64,000 nt of DNA, taken from Schleiferia thermophila. Lineage in GTDB: Bacteria; Bacteroidota; Bacteroidia; Flavobacteriales; Schleiferiaceae. The stretch is taken from NCBI RefSeq assembly GCF_003337435.1, contig NZ_QPJS01000005.1:89158-153157 (forward strand), written 5' to 3'. The translations under genes and the position numbers were made by a program. Shown piece after piece: positions 37,109-47,005 of this stretch (position 1 is the first letter of the stretch; every line of letters starts with the position of its first letter). The notes beneath the pieces were generated by a model, which did no database searches, had not been told where the DNA came from, and saw only the letters and a program-made list of their open reading frames with translations.

Positions 37109-37185
37109 ATCAGGAATCCTTGAAGATTAGAATGCATTAAACAAAACAACATACAAAGTTGTGTGTATTTTTTTCTAAATAAAAG

Positions 37186-37193
37186 TAAATTTG
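37186..37193 (+). promoter_or_regulatory. -7 box before the tandem small lipoproteins
   Basis: TAAATTTG matches TAnnTTTG exactly, 27 nt before the ATG at 37221. A TTG at 37159 is 24 nt upstream, slightly far. The location argues against a start at TTG 37191, which lies inside the box. Confidence 0.45.
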
Positions 37194-37220
37194 CTCAAGC
37201 AATTTTCTTTGGAAACCCGT

Positions 37221-37589
37221 ATGATACAACATAAAATCTTCAGGTCACTTGTGTGGCTGATTTTGGCAGCGATGGTATCTGCCTGTTCGCCGGATAAAAA
37301 ACCATATAAAGTGACTTTCCGGGTAACTCTGCCTGACGGAAGACCAGTTCAAAATGCTTTTATTTATTTGTATACCCCGGTTGAAAACTCCCTAATTGAC
37401 GGAATAATAACCACCAATCAGCTCGGCGAAGTCACCTGGCAATACGATCATAAAGCAATCATAAAATACGAAGCTTCCAAAGCGGGTTACAAGAGATGTG
37501 ATGTCATTGAGCTCAGGCAAGGCACTATTTTCGTGGATGTGGTTATATATCCTGAGAACGATCCCAGGAGGGCATGTTTACCTCAATAA
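37221..37589 (+). CDS. Small lipoprotein, carboxypeptidase-regulatory-like (copy 1)
   Basis: 122-residue protein with a lipoprotein signal ending MVSAC. The mature part PYKVTFRVTLPDGRPVQNAFIYL, then TNQLGEVTWQYDHKAIIKYEASKAGY, looks like a single Ig-like/CarboxypepD_reg domain with the usual (I/G)-x-T-(N/D)-x-x-G-x-x-x-(F/W) turn. It ends with an acidic-Cys tail NDPRRACLPQ. The next gene, 9 bp on, encodes a diverged copy. Probably on the inner leaflet of the outer membrane or at the surface; function unknown. Confidence 0.8.
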   Translation: MIQHKIFRSLVWLILAAMVSACSPDKKPYKVTFRVTLPDGRPVQNAFIYLYTPVENSLIDGIITTNQLGEVTWQYDHKAIIKYEASKAGYKRCDVIELRQGTIFVDVVIYPENDPRRACLPQ

Positions 37590-37598
37590 TCATAAGCT

Positions 37599-37964
37599 AT
37601 GAAAAAAATATTTGCCTTATCGGTTCTTTTGCTGCTTTCTGCAGCGTGCAGCGTTGAAGACCCTGTTTACAACTTCAGAATACGCGTGGTCAATGAAGCC
37701 AGGCAGCCTATTGATTCTGCCTTTGTGTTTGTAGCACCCAATGTACCCAACTCCATCGTTCAATTTTCTGGATATACCAACAGAGCCGGAGAAGTCACCT
37801 TTACTTACGACAAAGAGGCCATTTTCATAGTAGAGGCCAAGCGAGGTCTTGACTCCATCACCATGCTGCTGGGTTGTGGTTATATCAAACTCAGCCCGCT
37901 GCAGGAGGCTTTTGTGCAAATTGTGGCTACGCCAACCAACGACCCCGACGACGGATGCTTCTAA
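37599..37964 (+). CDS. Small lipoprotein, carboxypeptidase-regulatory-like (copy 2)
   Basis: 121-residue lipoprotein with lipobox LSAAC. Its mature part YNFRIRVVNEARQPIDSAFVFV, NRAGEVTFTYDKEAIFIVEAKRG and the tail TPTNDPDDGCF follow copy 1 domain by domain, including the NDP-x-x-x-C end. The two genes are a tandem duplication that has diverged strongly. In operon with copy 1. Confidence 0.8.
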   Translation: MKKIFALSVLLLLSAACSVEDPVYNFRIRVVNEARQPIDSAFVFVAPNVPNSIVQFSGYTNRAGEVTFTYDKEAIFIVEAKRGLDSITMLLGCGYIKLSPLQEAFVQIVATPTNDPDDGCF

Positions 37965-38015
37965 ACCTTCGGATTTGAACTATGTATTGTTGTTTACCAA
38001 CTGATTTGGTCCCCC

Positions 38016-38288
38016 ATGTTTAAGTGTATCCGGGCAAAGGTCTATGGTCGTGTACAGGGAGTTTATTTCAGACAATATACATTTCTCAAAGCCAAAGAGC
38101 TCAACCTGGTGGGCTTTGTAAAAAACGAATCCGATGGAAGTGTCCTCGTAGTAGCGCAAGGTTTCCAGGACCAGCTGGATAAATTTATCGAATTCCTACA
38201 CCAGGGCAGCCCTGCATCGCAGGTAGAGCGCGTGGAATGGGAATATCAGCCTTTGCACTTCTTCCAGCGATTTGAGGTAATTAGATAA
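38016..38288 (+). CDS. acyP: Acylphosphatase
   Basis: 90-residue enzyme that hydrolyses acyl phosphates. The signature GRVQGVYFRQYT holds catalytic Arg19, and FVKNESDGSVLVVAQG holds Asn37. Length is standard. It follows the lipoproteins by 51 bp and may be a separate unit. Confidence 0.95.
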   Translation: MFKCIRAKVYGRVQGVYFRQYTFLKAKELNLVGFVKNESDGSVLVVAQGFQDQLDKFIEFLHQGSPASQVERVEWEYQPLHFFQRFEVIR

Positions 38289-38589
38289 AATATAAGTAAA
38301 GTGGTATTTTCTGCTCCTCTCTATGTATACAATTCCATGCAACTTTGATTCGAGTAAATGAATCCGATAAAAAGTACAACCCTATCGCAAGAGGTAAACC
38401 CAGGATTCAGTTGCGAAGGACTTAATTTTGATTGTTTTGCAGGAATACTATTCATTCTCTTTGGAGAATGGGAGGCCATGTAAATGACAGATCTGGACTG
38501 TTTTGTCCAACCATTCCGGAATTGATTTTTTTAGCCATCGGAAAATACATATTTTGCATGTGAAAAATACAAAAAACGGTTCATTAAAT
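38289..38589. other. Gene-free 301-bp stretch
   Basis: AT-rich spacer between convergent acyP and the transglutaminase-like gene. It holds one hairpin, CATTCTC-tttg-GAGAATG at 38453-38470, without a T-run. Nothing else is evident. Confidence 0.4.
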
Positions 38590-39144
38590 TCATACAGCTA
38601 CCCCATAGTACAGCCGCAAAATTTTGTCGTAAAATGGATGTGTATAATTGAGAATAATGAAATACCAATTGTGATAATATCTCAACTTTTTAAAAGCGTT
38701 TACATACGGATAATCTTCTAAATACTGCGGAACATATCCTCTTGTAATATCAAAAGAAATCTGTACCGCGCTCTGTCGGTTAAAAAATATTTTGTAAAGC
38801 GGATCATACGCATACCACTTGCCATTCATCCATATTTCCACGATGGTATGTTCCGAATTCAGGTGTACCCTTCTGGCCGGGAAAGGGCATTCTTTAATAA
38901 ACTCCCTGGCCATACGGTAGCAGTCACCATCCAGATTGCTGGCCAGTGAGTCAAAATATTCAATATTGAAATTGATGCGGTTGGCTATGTAATTTTTCGG
39001 ATAAATAAAAAATAATGGAACAAGCATTACTAAATATACCAATCCTGCAATGGCTAATAGTATGAGAAATTTCCTGAGGTTTTTGTTCAATGTCGCCGGA
39101 ATTGTCTTAGAATCAAAATTGAATCTTTCAAGGAAAGGAAACAA
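38590..39144 (-). CDS. Membrane-anchored transglutaminase-like protein
   Basis: 184-residue protein with one membrane helix at about residues 25-49. The following domain has DGDCYRMAREFI, HTIVEIWMNGKWYAYDPLY, the Cys-His-Asp order and spacing of a minimal transglutaminase-like (papain-fold) core. There is no signal peptidase site, so the domain is probably anchored in the periplasm. I know no named family. It is 147 bp downstream of another unknown membrane-anchored gene, on the same strand, and both are AT-rich. Confidence 0.6.
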   Translation of the reverse strand: MFPFLERFNFDSKTIPATLNKNLRKFLILLAIAGLVYLVMLVPLFFIYPKNYIANRINFNIEYFDSLASNLDGDCYRMAREFIKECPFPARRVHLNSEHTIVEIWMNGKWYAYDPLYKIFFNRQSAVQISFDITRGYVPQYLEDYPYVNAFKKLRYYHNWYFIILNYTHPFYDKILRLYYGVAV

Positions 39145-39291
39145 TTAATAAAATTTTAATTTATTGGTTGCATATTTAACCATTCATTATGACTAACCAC
39201 TTGTCTTGAATGCTTCAATTTTGTTCTGCTACGAAATCAACAGATTCCGCACTTTAAGTATTTAAACTATAAAAAATGATACCTGTAATTT

Positions 39292-39873
39292 TTACTTAGC
39301 AGAAGTCAGTTTTAGGTAATCATCAATCAGTTGAATCAATGCCTTTCTACTTTTCCTGTTTGAATACATGTCATCGACTACTACTTCGCTGTTGATCAGG
39401 AGAGCTATTTTTTTACCATCAATCAATTTTTCCCTAAGTAGCATAAAAACACCTTTTAATTCAGCCGCATCCCTTGGAAAAAGTAGCAATGTGTCCTTTT
39501 CCACCAGAAGCGAAGCTAAAATTAGTTCTTTCTTCCGATAGGTTTCAAAATTGGGATATAAATAAGCTGTTTCAGCAATCGGATTTATGATTAAAAACAC
39601 ATCCATTTCATCAGGTTTCAAGGCTTTTTTGAGCCGTCTGAAACTGTACATCAAAAAACCCGAAGGAGTATCTGCACGCACATCGAAATAGTACGACCGT
39701 ACATTTTTAAAATACAACAAGGACGACTGCGTATAGTGGAGCTGATCCGGAAGTGTAGTGTAGTGCTTTTTATTGTAGAACAACGCGTTGATACATACAA
39801 TAAAAACCAGACCCGAAATCACTAATTTCAACAAAGGTCTAAGCTCATATTCTTTGGCTGTCTGCCTGCTCAT
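39292..39873 (-). CDS. Uncharacterised single-pass membrane protein
   Basis: 193-residue protein with one N-terminal membrane helix (about residues 13-31, LLKLVISGLVFIVCINALFY). The rest is soluble with alternating strands and helices (VFLIINPIAETAYLYP, KKIALLINSEVVVDD). I do not recognise a family. It is probably co-transcribed with the transglutaminase-like gene downstream and is divergent from the gene at 39940. Confidence 0.6.
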   Translation of the reverse strand: MSRQTAKEYELRPLLKLVISGLVFIVCINALFYNKKHYTTLPDQLHYTQSSLLYFKNVRSYYFDVRADTPSGFLMYSFRRLKKALKPDEMDVFLIINPIAETAYLYPNFETYRKKELILASLLVEKDTLLLFPRDAAELKGVFMLLREKLIDGKKIALLINSEVVVDDMYSNRKSRKALIQLIDDYLKLTSAK

Positions 39874-39939
39874 GTGCGATGGAGTATACTAATGTATAAA
39901 CAGAAAACATGTCGATATTTGTTTTAAAAAAAAATTCTT

Positions 39940-40698
39940 ATGAAATTTACTCTGGTATTGACATTCGTATGCTTCCTTCTTTCGTTTACACAAGACAACC
40001 GGTTGATTCTTCGCTTATCGGAAGGTCAGACGGTCAAATACACCAATCAACTGAGCACCATTACCTACGCCGATGAAAACATGCAATCCCCTGTTGCCAA
40101 AGGAGAATTTTTATTTAATCAGCAGCTCACCATTATAAAGGCCCTGGAATCTGGCTATGAAGTAGATTTAAAACTTCTCAGAATCAAGTTTAAGCAAGAA
40201 AGTTCACGCTGGAGCATGGACTACGACAGCGACCGCAAGGACGCAATACCCGACGGCAGAGGCGGTATGATGGTTATGATTATGAACTCGCTGTTGGAAG
40301 AGAAGTACAAACTGGAGGTAAACAACACCGGTAAAGTCGTCAAAAAACCCAAAATTCAAACTCCCGACGGCAACGATATCGGAGCAGCTTTTGGAAATGT
40401 TTTCATCGAACTGCCGGGCACCCCCGTGAGAATAGGTGACAGCTGGTTCAATGAACTCACCTTCAGAAACACAAAAATTCAGCTCATGCATACAGTAACC
40501 GGTGTTGTGAATGGGTTGATAGAAATGGACACCGAAATAGTGGGGGACGAATACTCAAGACCCGGAAAAACGTACATTGACCCGGCTACCGGTTTATTGG
40601 TCAAATCAGAATTTGAGACCATCAGCAAGCAGTTCAATCAAATGTTGGGCTCAGAGACTTTTGTCAAAACAAAAGTCAACATTCAAATCATGCCATGA
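39940..40698 (+). CDS. Exported DUF6263-like protein
   Basis: 252-residue protein with a signal peptide (MKFTLVLTFVCFLLSFTQ). The mature part LILRLSEGQTVKYTNQLSTI and the later GDSWFNELTFRNTKIQL, YIDPATGLLVKSEFETISK resemble Bacteroidota exported proteins grouped as DUF6263, of unknown function and rich in beta strands. It overlaps the NUDIX gene by 4 bp (ATGA), so the two are translationally coupled. Confidence 0.7.
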   Translation: MKFTLVLTFVCFLLSFTQDNRLILRLSEGQTVKYTNQLSTITYADENMQSPVAKGEFLFNQQLTIIKALESGYEVDLKLLRIKFKQESSRWSMDYDSDRKDAIPDGRGGMMVMIMNSLLEEKYKLEVNNTGKVVKKPKIQTPDGNDIGAAFGNVFIELPGTPVRIGDSWFNELTFRNTKIQLMHTVTGVVNGLIEMDTEIVGDEYSRPGKTYIDPATGLLVKSEFETISKQFNQMLGSETFVKTKVNIQIMP

Positions 40699-41342
40699 CC
40701 TACAGCAGCTGGCAGGATAAATTTTTGGATTTCCTGCGGTCTAAACCTCCTCTACCCGGAGAATCAGCTCACGAATTGGTAGCACTCAAGGGCAGAGTAA
40801 AAGCCTCAGAGCTGAATTCACTTATGGTACAGCCAAAAATTTCGGCTGTCGCTGTAGTGTTCGAAAAGTTCATCGACGAATACCGGATTGTGCTGATTAA
40901 GAGAAGAGAATATGCAGGTGTACATTCTGCTCAGATAAGTTTTCCGGGAGGGAGGAAGGAGGGCCCGGAATCCGAACTGCAGGCCAGTTTGCGCGAATTG
41001 TATGAAGAACTAGGCGTAAAACTCCATGCTGACCACCTGCTCACTTCCCTAACTGAGCTCTACATACCTCCCAGCAATTTTTTGATGTATCCTTTTGCCT
41101 TTCAGGTTTGCGAACCCTTAAAAATATACCCCGACCCCGGCGAAGTAGCAGATGTGCTCTACCTGCCCCTTCAGAACCTGACCAAAGACCCCTGCTTCCA
41201 GCCTCGGAAAGTGTCGGTAAATAATTTTCAACTCTCGGTGCCAGCCATCGAACTCAACAACCACATCATCTGGGGCGCCACCGCTATGGTGCTGGCAGAA
41301 ATCCATGTACTCGTAAAAAAATTCCTCACCACCCACTCCTAA
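40695..41342 (+). CDS. NUDIX hydrolase, coenzyme A pyrophosphatase type
   Basis: 215-residue NUDIX protein. The NUDIX box GX5EX7REUXEEXGU reads as GGRKEGPESELQASLRELYEELGV. The preceding SAQISFPGGR is the extra signature (UPF0035) of the NudL/Nudt7 CoA diphosphatases, which cleave CoA or its derivatives to 3-phospho-ADP and phosphopantetheine. Its start overlaps the previous gene by 4 bp. Confidence 0.88.
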   Translation: MTYSSWQDKFLDFLRSKPPLPGESAHELVALKGRVKASELNSLMVQPKISAVAVVFEKFIDEYRIVLIKRREYAGVHSAQISFPGGRKEGPESELQASLRELYEELGVKLHADHLLTSLTELYIPPSNFLMYPFAFQVCEPLKIYPDPGEVADVLYLPLQNLTKDPCFQPRKVSVNNFQLSVPAIELNNHIIWGATAMVLAEIHVLVKKFLTTHS

Positions 41343-41472
41343 GCAGATACTGCTGGAGAACCTATAGTTTTTTCTCCCGGCCCACTCCTTGAAAACCTGC
41401 TCCGGTACTTTCATCCAGAGTGATTGGCAATTGGAATAAAAACGTAGCTTTGCCGGTAGAATTCTTCTGCCA

Positions 41473-42243
41473 ATGAGCGTAAAGTTCAGAGATCCTTTCG
41501 GCTACTCTTACCTTATCAAGCGATTGGTCATCTTTGTATTTGGTATTGTAACCCAATTTCGGTTCAACCTCCAGTTCAAATATCGCATCACCGGCTCCCG
41601 ACACCTGAAAGATCTGCCAGACAAAGGTGTGCTCTTTGTCAGCAATCATCAAACCTATTTTGCAGATGTGGCTTTTCTGTACAATGTATTCAATTGCGTC
41701 CGATACGGAGTATTTGACCGGATCAACTGGCCTTGGTTTATTTTCAATCCAATGCTGAACATTTACTTTATAGCCGCCAAAGAGACCATGAAATCCGGAC
41801 TCTTGCCCAAAATTTTTGAATACGCCGGTTCTATCTCCATCAAGCGAACCTGGCGCGAAGCAGGCCGCGATGTCAACAGAGGAGTCGACCCGAGAGACAT
41901 CGAAAAAATCCTCAAAGCCATTGAAACAGGATGGGTAATTACTTTTCCCCAAGGCACCACAAAACCCTATGCCATCGGACGACGCGGCACCGCTCAAATC
42001 ATAAAAATGGCAAAACCCGTCGTAGTCCCCATCGTAATCGATGGATTCCGGAGAGCATTTGACAAAAAAGGCCTCTTCATTAAGAAAAAAGGTGTCACAC
42101 TAAAAGTAACCATCAAACCCCCTCTGACCATTGATTACAACAACTCCCCGGAAGACATCATGAATCAAATCATGGATGCCATCGAACAAAGCGAACACTT
42201 CCAGCCTAAATTCATCAAACCAGGCATCCGAAAAAGTGAATAA
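41473..42243 (+). CDS. 1-acyl-sn-glycerol-3-phosphate acyltransferase-like (PlsC family)
   Basis: 256-residue membrane-associated acyltransferase. The block I motif is FVSNHQTYFADVAFL, that is H-x5-D rather than the canonical H-x4-D, and block III is TFPQGTTKPY in place of FPEGTR. Both variants belong to a Bacteroidota-type branch I recall, so the enzyme is probably active but may have another acyl acceptor. SISIKRTWREAGRDVNRG is the phosphate-binding stretch. Lipid A, lysophospholipid or aminolipid acylation are all possible. Confidence 0.82.
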   Translation: MSVKFRDPFGYSYLIKRLVIFVFGIVTQFRFNLQFKYRITGSRHLKDLPDKGVLFVSNHQTYFADVAFLYNVFNCVRYGVFDRINWPWFIFNPMLNIYFIAAKETMKSGLLPKIFEYAGSISIKRTWREAGRDVNRGVDPRDIEKILKAIETGWVITFPQGTTKPYAIGRRGTAQIIKMAKPVVVPIVIDGFRRAFDKKGLFIKKKGVTLKVTIKPPLTIDYNNSPEDIMNQIMDAIEQSEHFQPKFIKPGIRKSE

Positions 42244-42317
42244 TCCCATCCCAACACTTTTCACAAGTCCCGTTAAAATGTAGGTATACATACATTCTCC
42301 GTTCCATTCGGACACCC

Positions 42318-42349
42318 TTGCACTTCACAGCATTATTCCTGTATCTTTG
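42318..42349 (+). promoter_or_regulatory. Bacteroidota-type promoter before the MbnP-like pair
   Basis: TTG at 42318-42320, a 21-nt spacer, and TATCTTTG (exact TAnnTTTG) at 42342-42349. The ATG is 19 nt further on. Confidence 0.6.
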
Positions 42350-42367
42350 TAACTCAAGTATCTGTCC

Positions 42368-43138
42368 ATGCATCAAAAATTTACATCCATATCGCTGATT
42401 TGCCTGGCCGCACTGGCCTGCAACAAAGACATTGAAAAAATCCTAGATTTTGAATACGAAGAACGCAACATTTACATCGCACCGGTCTTCTTTTACAGTG
42501 GTGCTGTAGCAAGGGCAGATACCCTTTTTGCCACCTCTTACAACACCTATCTGCAAATCGAATCAGCCAATCTGATATTTTCTAACTTCTTCGTTTCTAC
42601 CGACATAGATACCTTTTATACCGATTCCCTCCTGCGAAAACAAAGCATTTTTTCCCTTACTTTCCAAGGCAAGGTGCCCGCCGGATACGTCAGGTCCGGA
42701 ACTTTTAGAGGAGGAGGGTACGGCTGCCAATTTGGCCTTGACAGCGCTGTCAATTTCGGAACCCGACCCGCCGACTATCCCCCCAGCCACCCGCTGGCCA
42801 ATACGGCAATTTGGGAAAAGGACGCCGGCTACGACATCCTTCAGATCAAAGGAGTTGTCATCGACAGTGCTGCTGCTGACAGCACTCAGATCGTCAAACC
42901 CTTTCTAATCCGCGTGCGCAATCTGCTCAATTTCGAACCCATTCCCCAGTTCCAGCTCAAGAATTTCAACATCGACAATCAAAGATCAGCCACCTTCGAA
43001 TGCTACATCGGCCTTGAAGCCGTGCTCAATCTCTACAACCTTCATCAAACCCCCATCATCGGAGGCAATCCATTTACCCTTGGTTCCCAGGACAGCATGA
43101 AAACCATACTCGAAAACATTCTAATCGATTTCCAATGA
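42368..43138 (+). CDS. Lipoprotein, divergent MbnP-like
   Basis: 256-residue lipoprotein (signal ending LAALAC, Cys19). The middle holds DYPPSHPLANTAIWEKDAGYDILQIKG, which mirrors the HPLS / W-W-GY-F block of the MbnP-like protein encoded next, so the two are probably paralogues. Overlap of 4 bp with the next gene implies coupled translation. Function unknown; MbnP proteins bind copper or contain a kynurenine-modified Trp in methanotrophs, but that cannot be assumed here. Confidence 0.68.
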   Translation: MHQKFTSISLICLAALACNKDIEKILDFEYEERNIYIAPVFFYSGAVARADTLFATSYNTYLQIESANLIFSNFFVSTDIDTFYTDSLLRKQSIFSLTFQGKVPAGYVRSGTFRGGGYGCQFGLDSAVNFGTRPADYPPSHPLANTAIWEKDAGYDILQIKGVVIDSAAADSTQIVKPFLIRVRNLLNFEPIPQFQLKNFNIDNQRSATFECYIGLEAVLNLYNLHQTPIIGGNPFTLGSQDSMKTILENILIDFQ

Positions 43139-43908
43139 ACAAAACCCATCTTTACATCCTCACAACGCTGCTGCTAAGCAGCTTAATGTCCTGCAAAAAA
43201 GACAATCCGGACCAAATACCCGCACTGGCCACCCTACAAGTCGAATTTCAAGTGACAAACCATACCACACCTGTAGGGTTAAATACACCCATACAGCTCA
43301 CCGACGGGCGACAAATCACAATACTCGAACTCAAATACTACATCAGTCATTTAAAATTCCTGCATCAAAACACTGAAACCAATCCCCGGGAACCCGTACT
43401 CGCACTCATCCAGCACCTCGAGCCCGGAAAAAACTCCCTGACCCTTCAAATCGCCCCCGGCACCTTCTCCGGCCTGAAATTCTATCCCGGACTCGACAGC
43501 ATCACCAACAATTCCAACCCCGTAGACTTCCCGCGTGAGCACCCCCTCAGCGCCTTCTTCAACATGCATTGGAACTGGAACCTGAAATACCGCTTTGTAC
43601 TGATGGAATTCAGAGCCCTCGACTACACACCCCCCATACCATGCTCCTTCCACCCAGGCACCAACCAGCTGCTCACAACCACCATCCTACCCTTTCAGCA
43701 AGAACAAGTACTCCAAGCCGGAAAATCATATAAACTGACCATCGCCCTCGACCTGAACAAACTCTTCGATGGCCCTTCAGGCTATATCGACTTCGAAACC
43801 GAAAATCAGGCACACGCCGACCCAGGCGACTTCGAACTTACCAAAAAATTTATGGAAAACTTCGCTGCAGCCTTCCAAATTGCTTACTTTACTCCCCTAC
43901 CGCAATAA
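43135..43908 (+). CDS. MbnP-like lipoprotein
   Basis: 257-residue lipoprotein (lipobox LMSC). The mature part matches MbnP/DUF4382-type copper-related proteins: LQVEFQVTNHTTPVGLNTPIQL at the start, ILELKYYISHLKFL, FPREHPLSAFFNMHWNWNLKYRFV in the middle and LTIALDLNKLFDG near the end. MbnP normally works with the dihaem peroxidase MbnH, which is not adjacent. Start overlaps the upstream gene by 4 bp. Confidence 0.8.
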   Translation: MNKTHLYILTTLLLSSLMSCKKDNPDQIPALATLQVEFQVTNHTTPVGLNTPIQLTDGRQITILELKYYISHLKFLHQNTETNPREPVLALIQHLEPGKNSLTLQIAPGTFSGLKFYPGLDSITNNSNPVDFPREHPLSAFFNMHWNWNLKYRFVLMEFRALDYTPPIPCSFHPGTNQLLTTTILPFQQEQVLQAGKSYKLTIALDLNKLFDGPSGYIDFETENQAHADPGDFELTKKFMENFAAAFQIAYFTPLPQ

Positions 43909-43969
43909 ATCACTCCCTTTCACTCCTACATTTAGTACCTCATAAACCCGGTAACTCCTCACAATACCT

Positions 43970-43977
43970 TACTTTTG
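43970..43977 (+). promoter_or_regulatory. -7 box before tRNA-Arg
   Basis: TACTTTTG matches TAnnTTTG exactly, 22 nt before the mature tRNA 5-prime end. No clear -33 TTTG is seen. Confidence 0.45.
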
Positions 43978-43999
43978 CACCGCGAAAAGTGAACCATAC

Positions 44000-45734
<1,735 letters not shown>

Positions 45735-46460
45735 ATTCCACAGCATCCGATTTTTAATGTTTTGGGCGCCTCCCCCGGCCGCTTTCTACCAGCGGCCGGG
45801 GGCCGGTCTACGGCTCCTATTCACCTTGCGGATCGGGCGTGGCCCATCGGGCTGCGGTGGCTCGCTCCCGCTCCGCATCCTCGCCCGTGCGCCACACAGC
45901 CCGCCCGCTACGGCTCATATCCGCCTCCGCCCTGGCGCATCACCATCCTGAATCCTGATAACCAGAACCCTTTGCTCCATACAAATCTCATCAACAGCTT
46001 GCTTGCAAGTCCACCATGCAAAAAATAAGTACCCATCCCATTTGACACACATCCGAAATTTCAACCAAACCGCTTAATAAAATCAAAAAATCCAGGTACC
46101 TTAATCCTCAAAAATGCCACTTCAACATTCAAATTGATAAATTTTAACAACCTTCAAAAAATAAAAAACAGACTACCACACATCAGAAAAAAAACATCAA
46201 TTCTAAACACCATATTTCACTGAAAAGCCCGTCGTAACCATCTTCAAAAACAAAAAAAGCAAAGGACTTTTTACACGCTATTCCTGAAGCAAATCAAGTA
46301 TCTGTAAGCAAGACTTCAACAAAAACACATTTTAGCCATATAATAGATGATCACAGTAACATTAAGGCAAGTCGCTTACACCTGCCAGCAGAAAGTATCC
46401 AGCATCTTGTTTGAAGAAAGCTTTTTTCCGTAACTGTTTAGCGGCATAATTTATACCCCT
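45735..46460. other. 726-bp spacer with structured element and AT-rich tail
   Basis: The first half contains the element at 45760-45940. From about 45960 to 46450 the sequence is AT-rich, dominated by A on the plus strand, with no gene or clear motif. Confidence 0.5.
45760..45940 (+). repeat. Structured intergenic element A
   Basis: 181-bp GC-rich element, roughly 80% identical by eye to the element at 53314-53495. Helices: P1 GGGCG (45764-45768) with CGCCC (45928-45932); P2, a perfect 11-bp hairpin 45772-45782 / 45792-45802; P3 outer CGGGC (45834-45838) with GCCCG (45899-45903), then GTGGC / GCCAC, GGGC / GCCC and TGCGG / CCGCA inside. A CTACGGCTC-x-TAT motif occurs twice, after P2 and before the end. 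It starts 26 bp after the ABC-F stop. No protein is encoded. Confidence 0.75.
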
Positions 46461-46991
46461 TCACACAAACCTCGGATCGGCCTCCATCGTGTAGCCGCAT
46501 TGGTCACAGGTGCGCAAAGCTTCAGAACCATAAAACTCCCTGAAATGAGGCAGAAAATCCTTCTCAATATCCTTTAACTCAAAGTACACTTCGTACAGCT
46601 TGTGGTTGCACTTTTCGCAAAACCACAGCAATCCGTCCTGATAGCCCTTATTGACCCTTACGCGCTCTATTACAAGCCCGACACTTCCCTCCGTACGAAT
46701 CGGCGAATGCGGCACACCGGGAGGAAGTAGAAACATATCCCCGGGACCTAAGCATATGTCCCTTGGCTCGCCATCTTGCTGAATGCGCACGGTAATGGTG
46801 CCTTCCAGCTGATAAAAGAGTTCCTCGGTTTCATTGTAATGATAGTCCTTACGCGCATTGGGACCCCCCACTACCATTACAATGTAGTCAGTCCCCTCTG
46901 GGTAGAGGTTTTTGTTGGCCACAGGTGGCTTGAGCAGATGCCTGTTGGCCTCAATCCAGGCTCGCAGATTAAAAGGCTCTCTAATATTCAT
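46461..46991 (-). CDS. 3-hydroxyanthranilate 3,4-dioxygenase
   Basis: 176-residue cupin dioxygenase that opens the ring of 3-hydroxyanthranilate to 2-amino-3-carboxymuconate semialdehyde, with Fe(II) and oxygen. From the ATG at 46991 the iron ligands His51, Glu57, His95 and substrate arginines Arg47 and Arg99 fall on the same numbers as in the well-studied Cupriavidus metallidurans enzyme, and so do the four cysteines of the rubredoxin-like C-terminal metal site (125, 128, 162, 165). This numbering supports ATG over the TTG at 47009. It follows the DinB-like gene by 14 bp. Named nbaC or haaO elsewhere. Confidence 0.96.
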   Translation of the reverse strand: MNIREPFNLRAWIEANRHLLKPPVANKNLYPEGTDYIVMVVGGPNARKDYHYNETEELFYQLEGTITVRIQQDGEPRDICLGPGDMFLLPPGVPHSPIRTEGSVGLVIERVRVNKGYQDGLLWFCEKCNHKLYEVYFELKDIEKDFLPHFREFYGSEALRTCDQCGYTMEADPRFV

Positions 46992-47005
46992 GGCAGTGTA
47001 AAGTT

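Noticed and set aside
45757..46028. Pro/Arg-rich ORFs over element A
   Set aside because: The same translation is not preserved in element B, while base pairing is; the constraint is on structure, not on protein.
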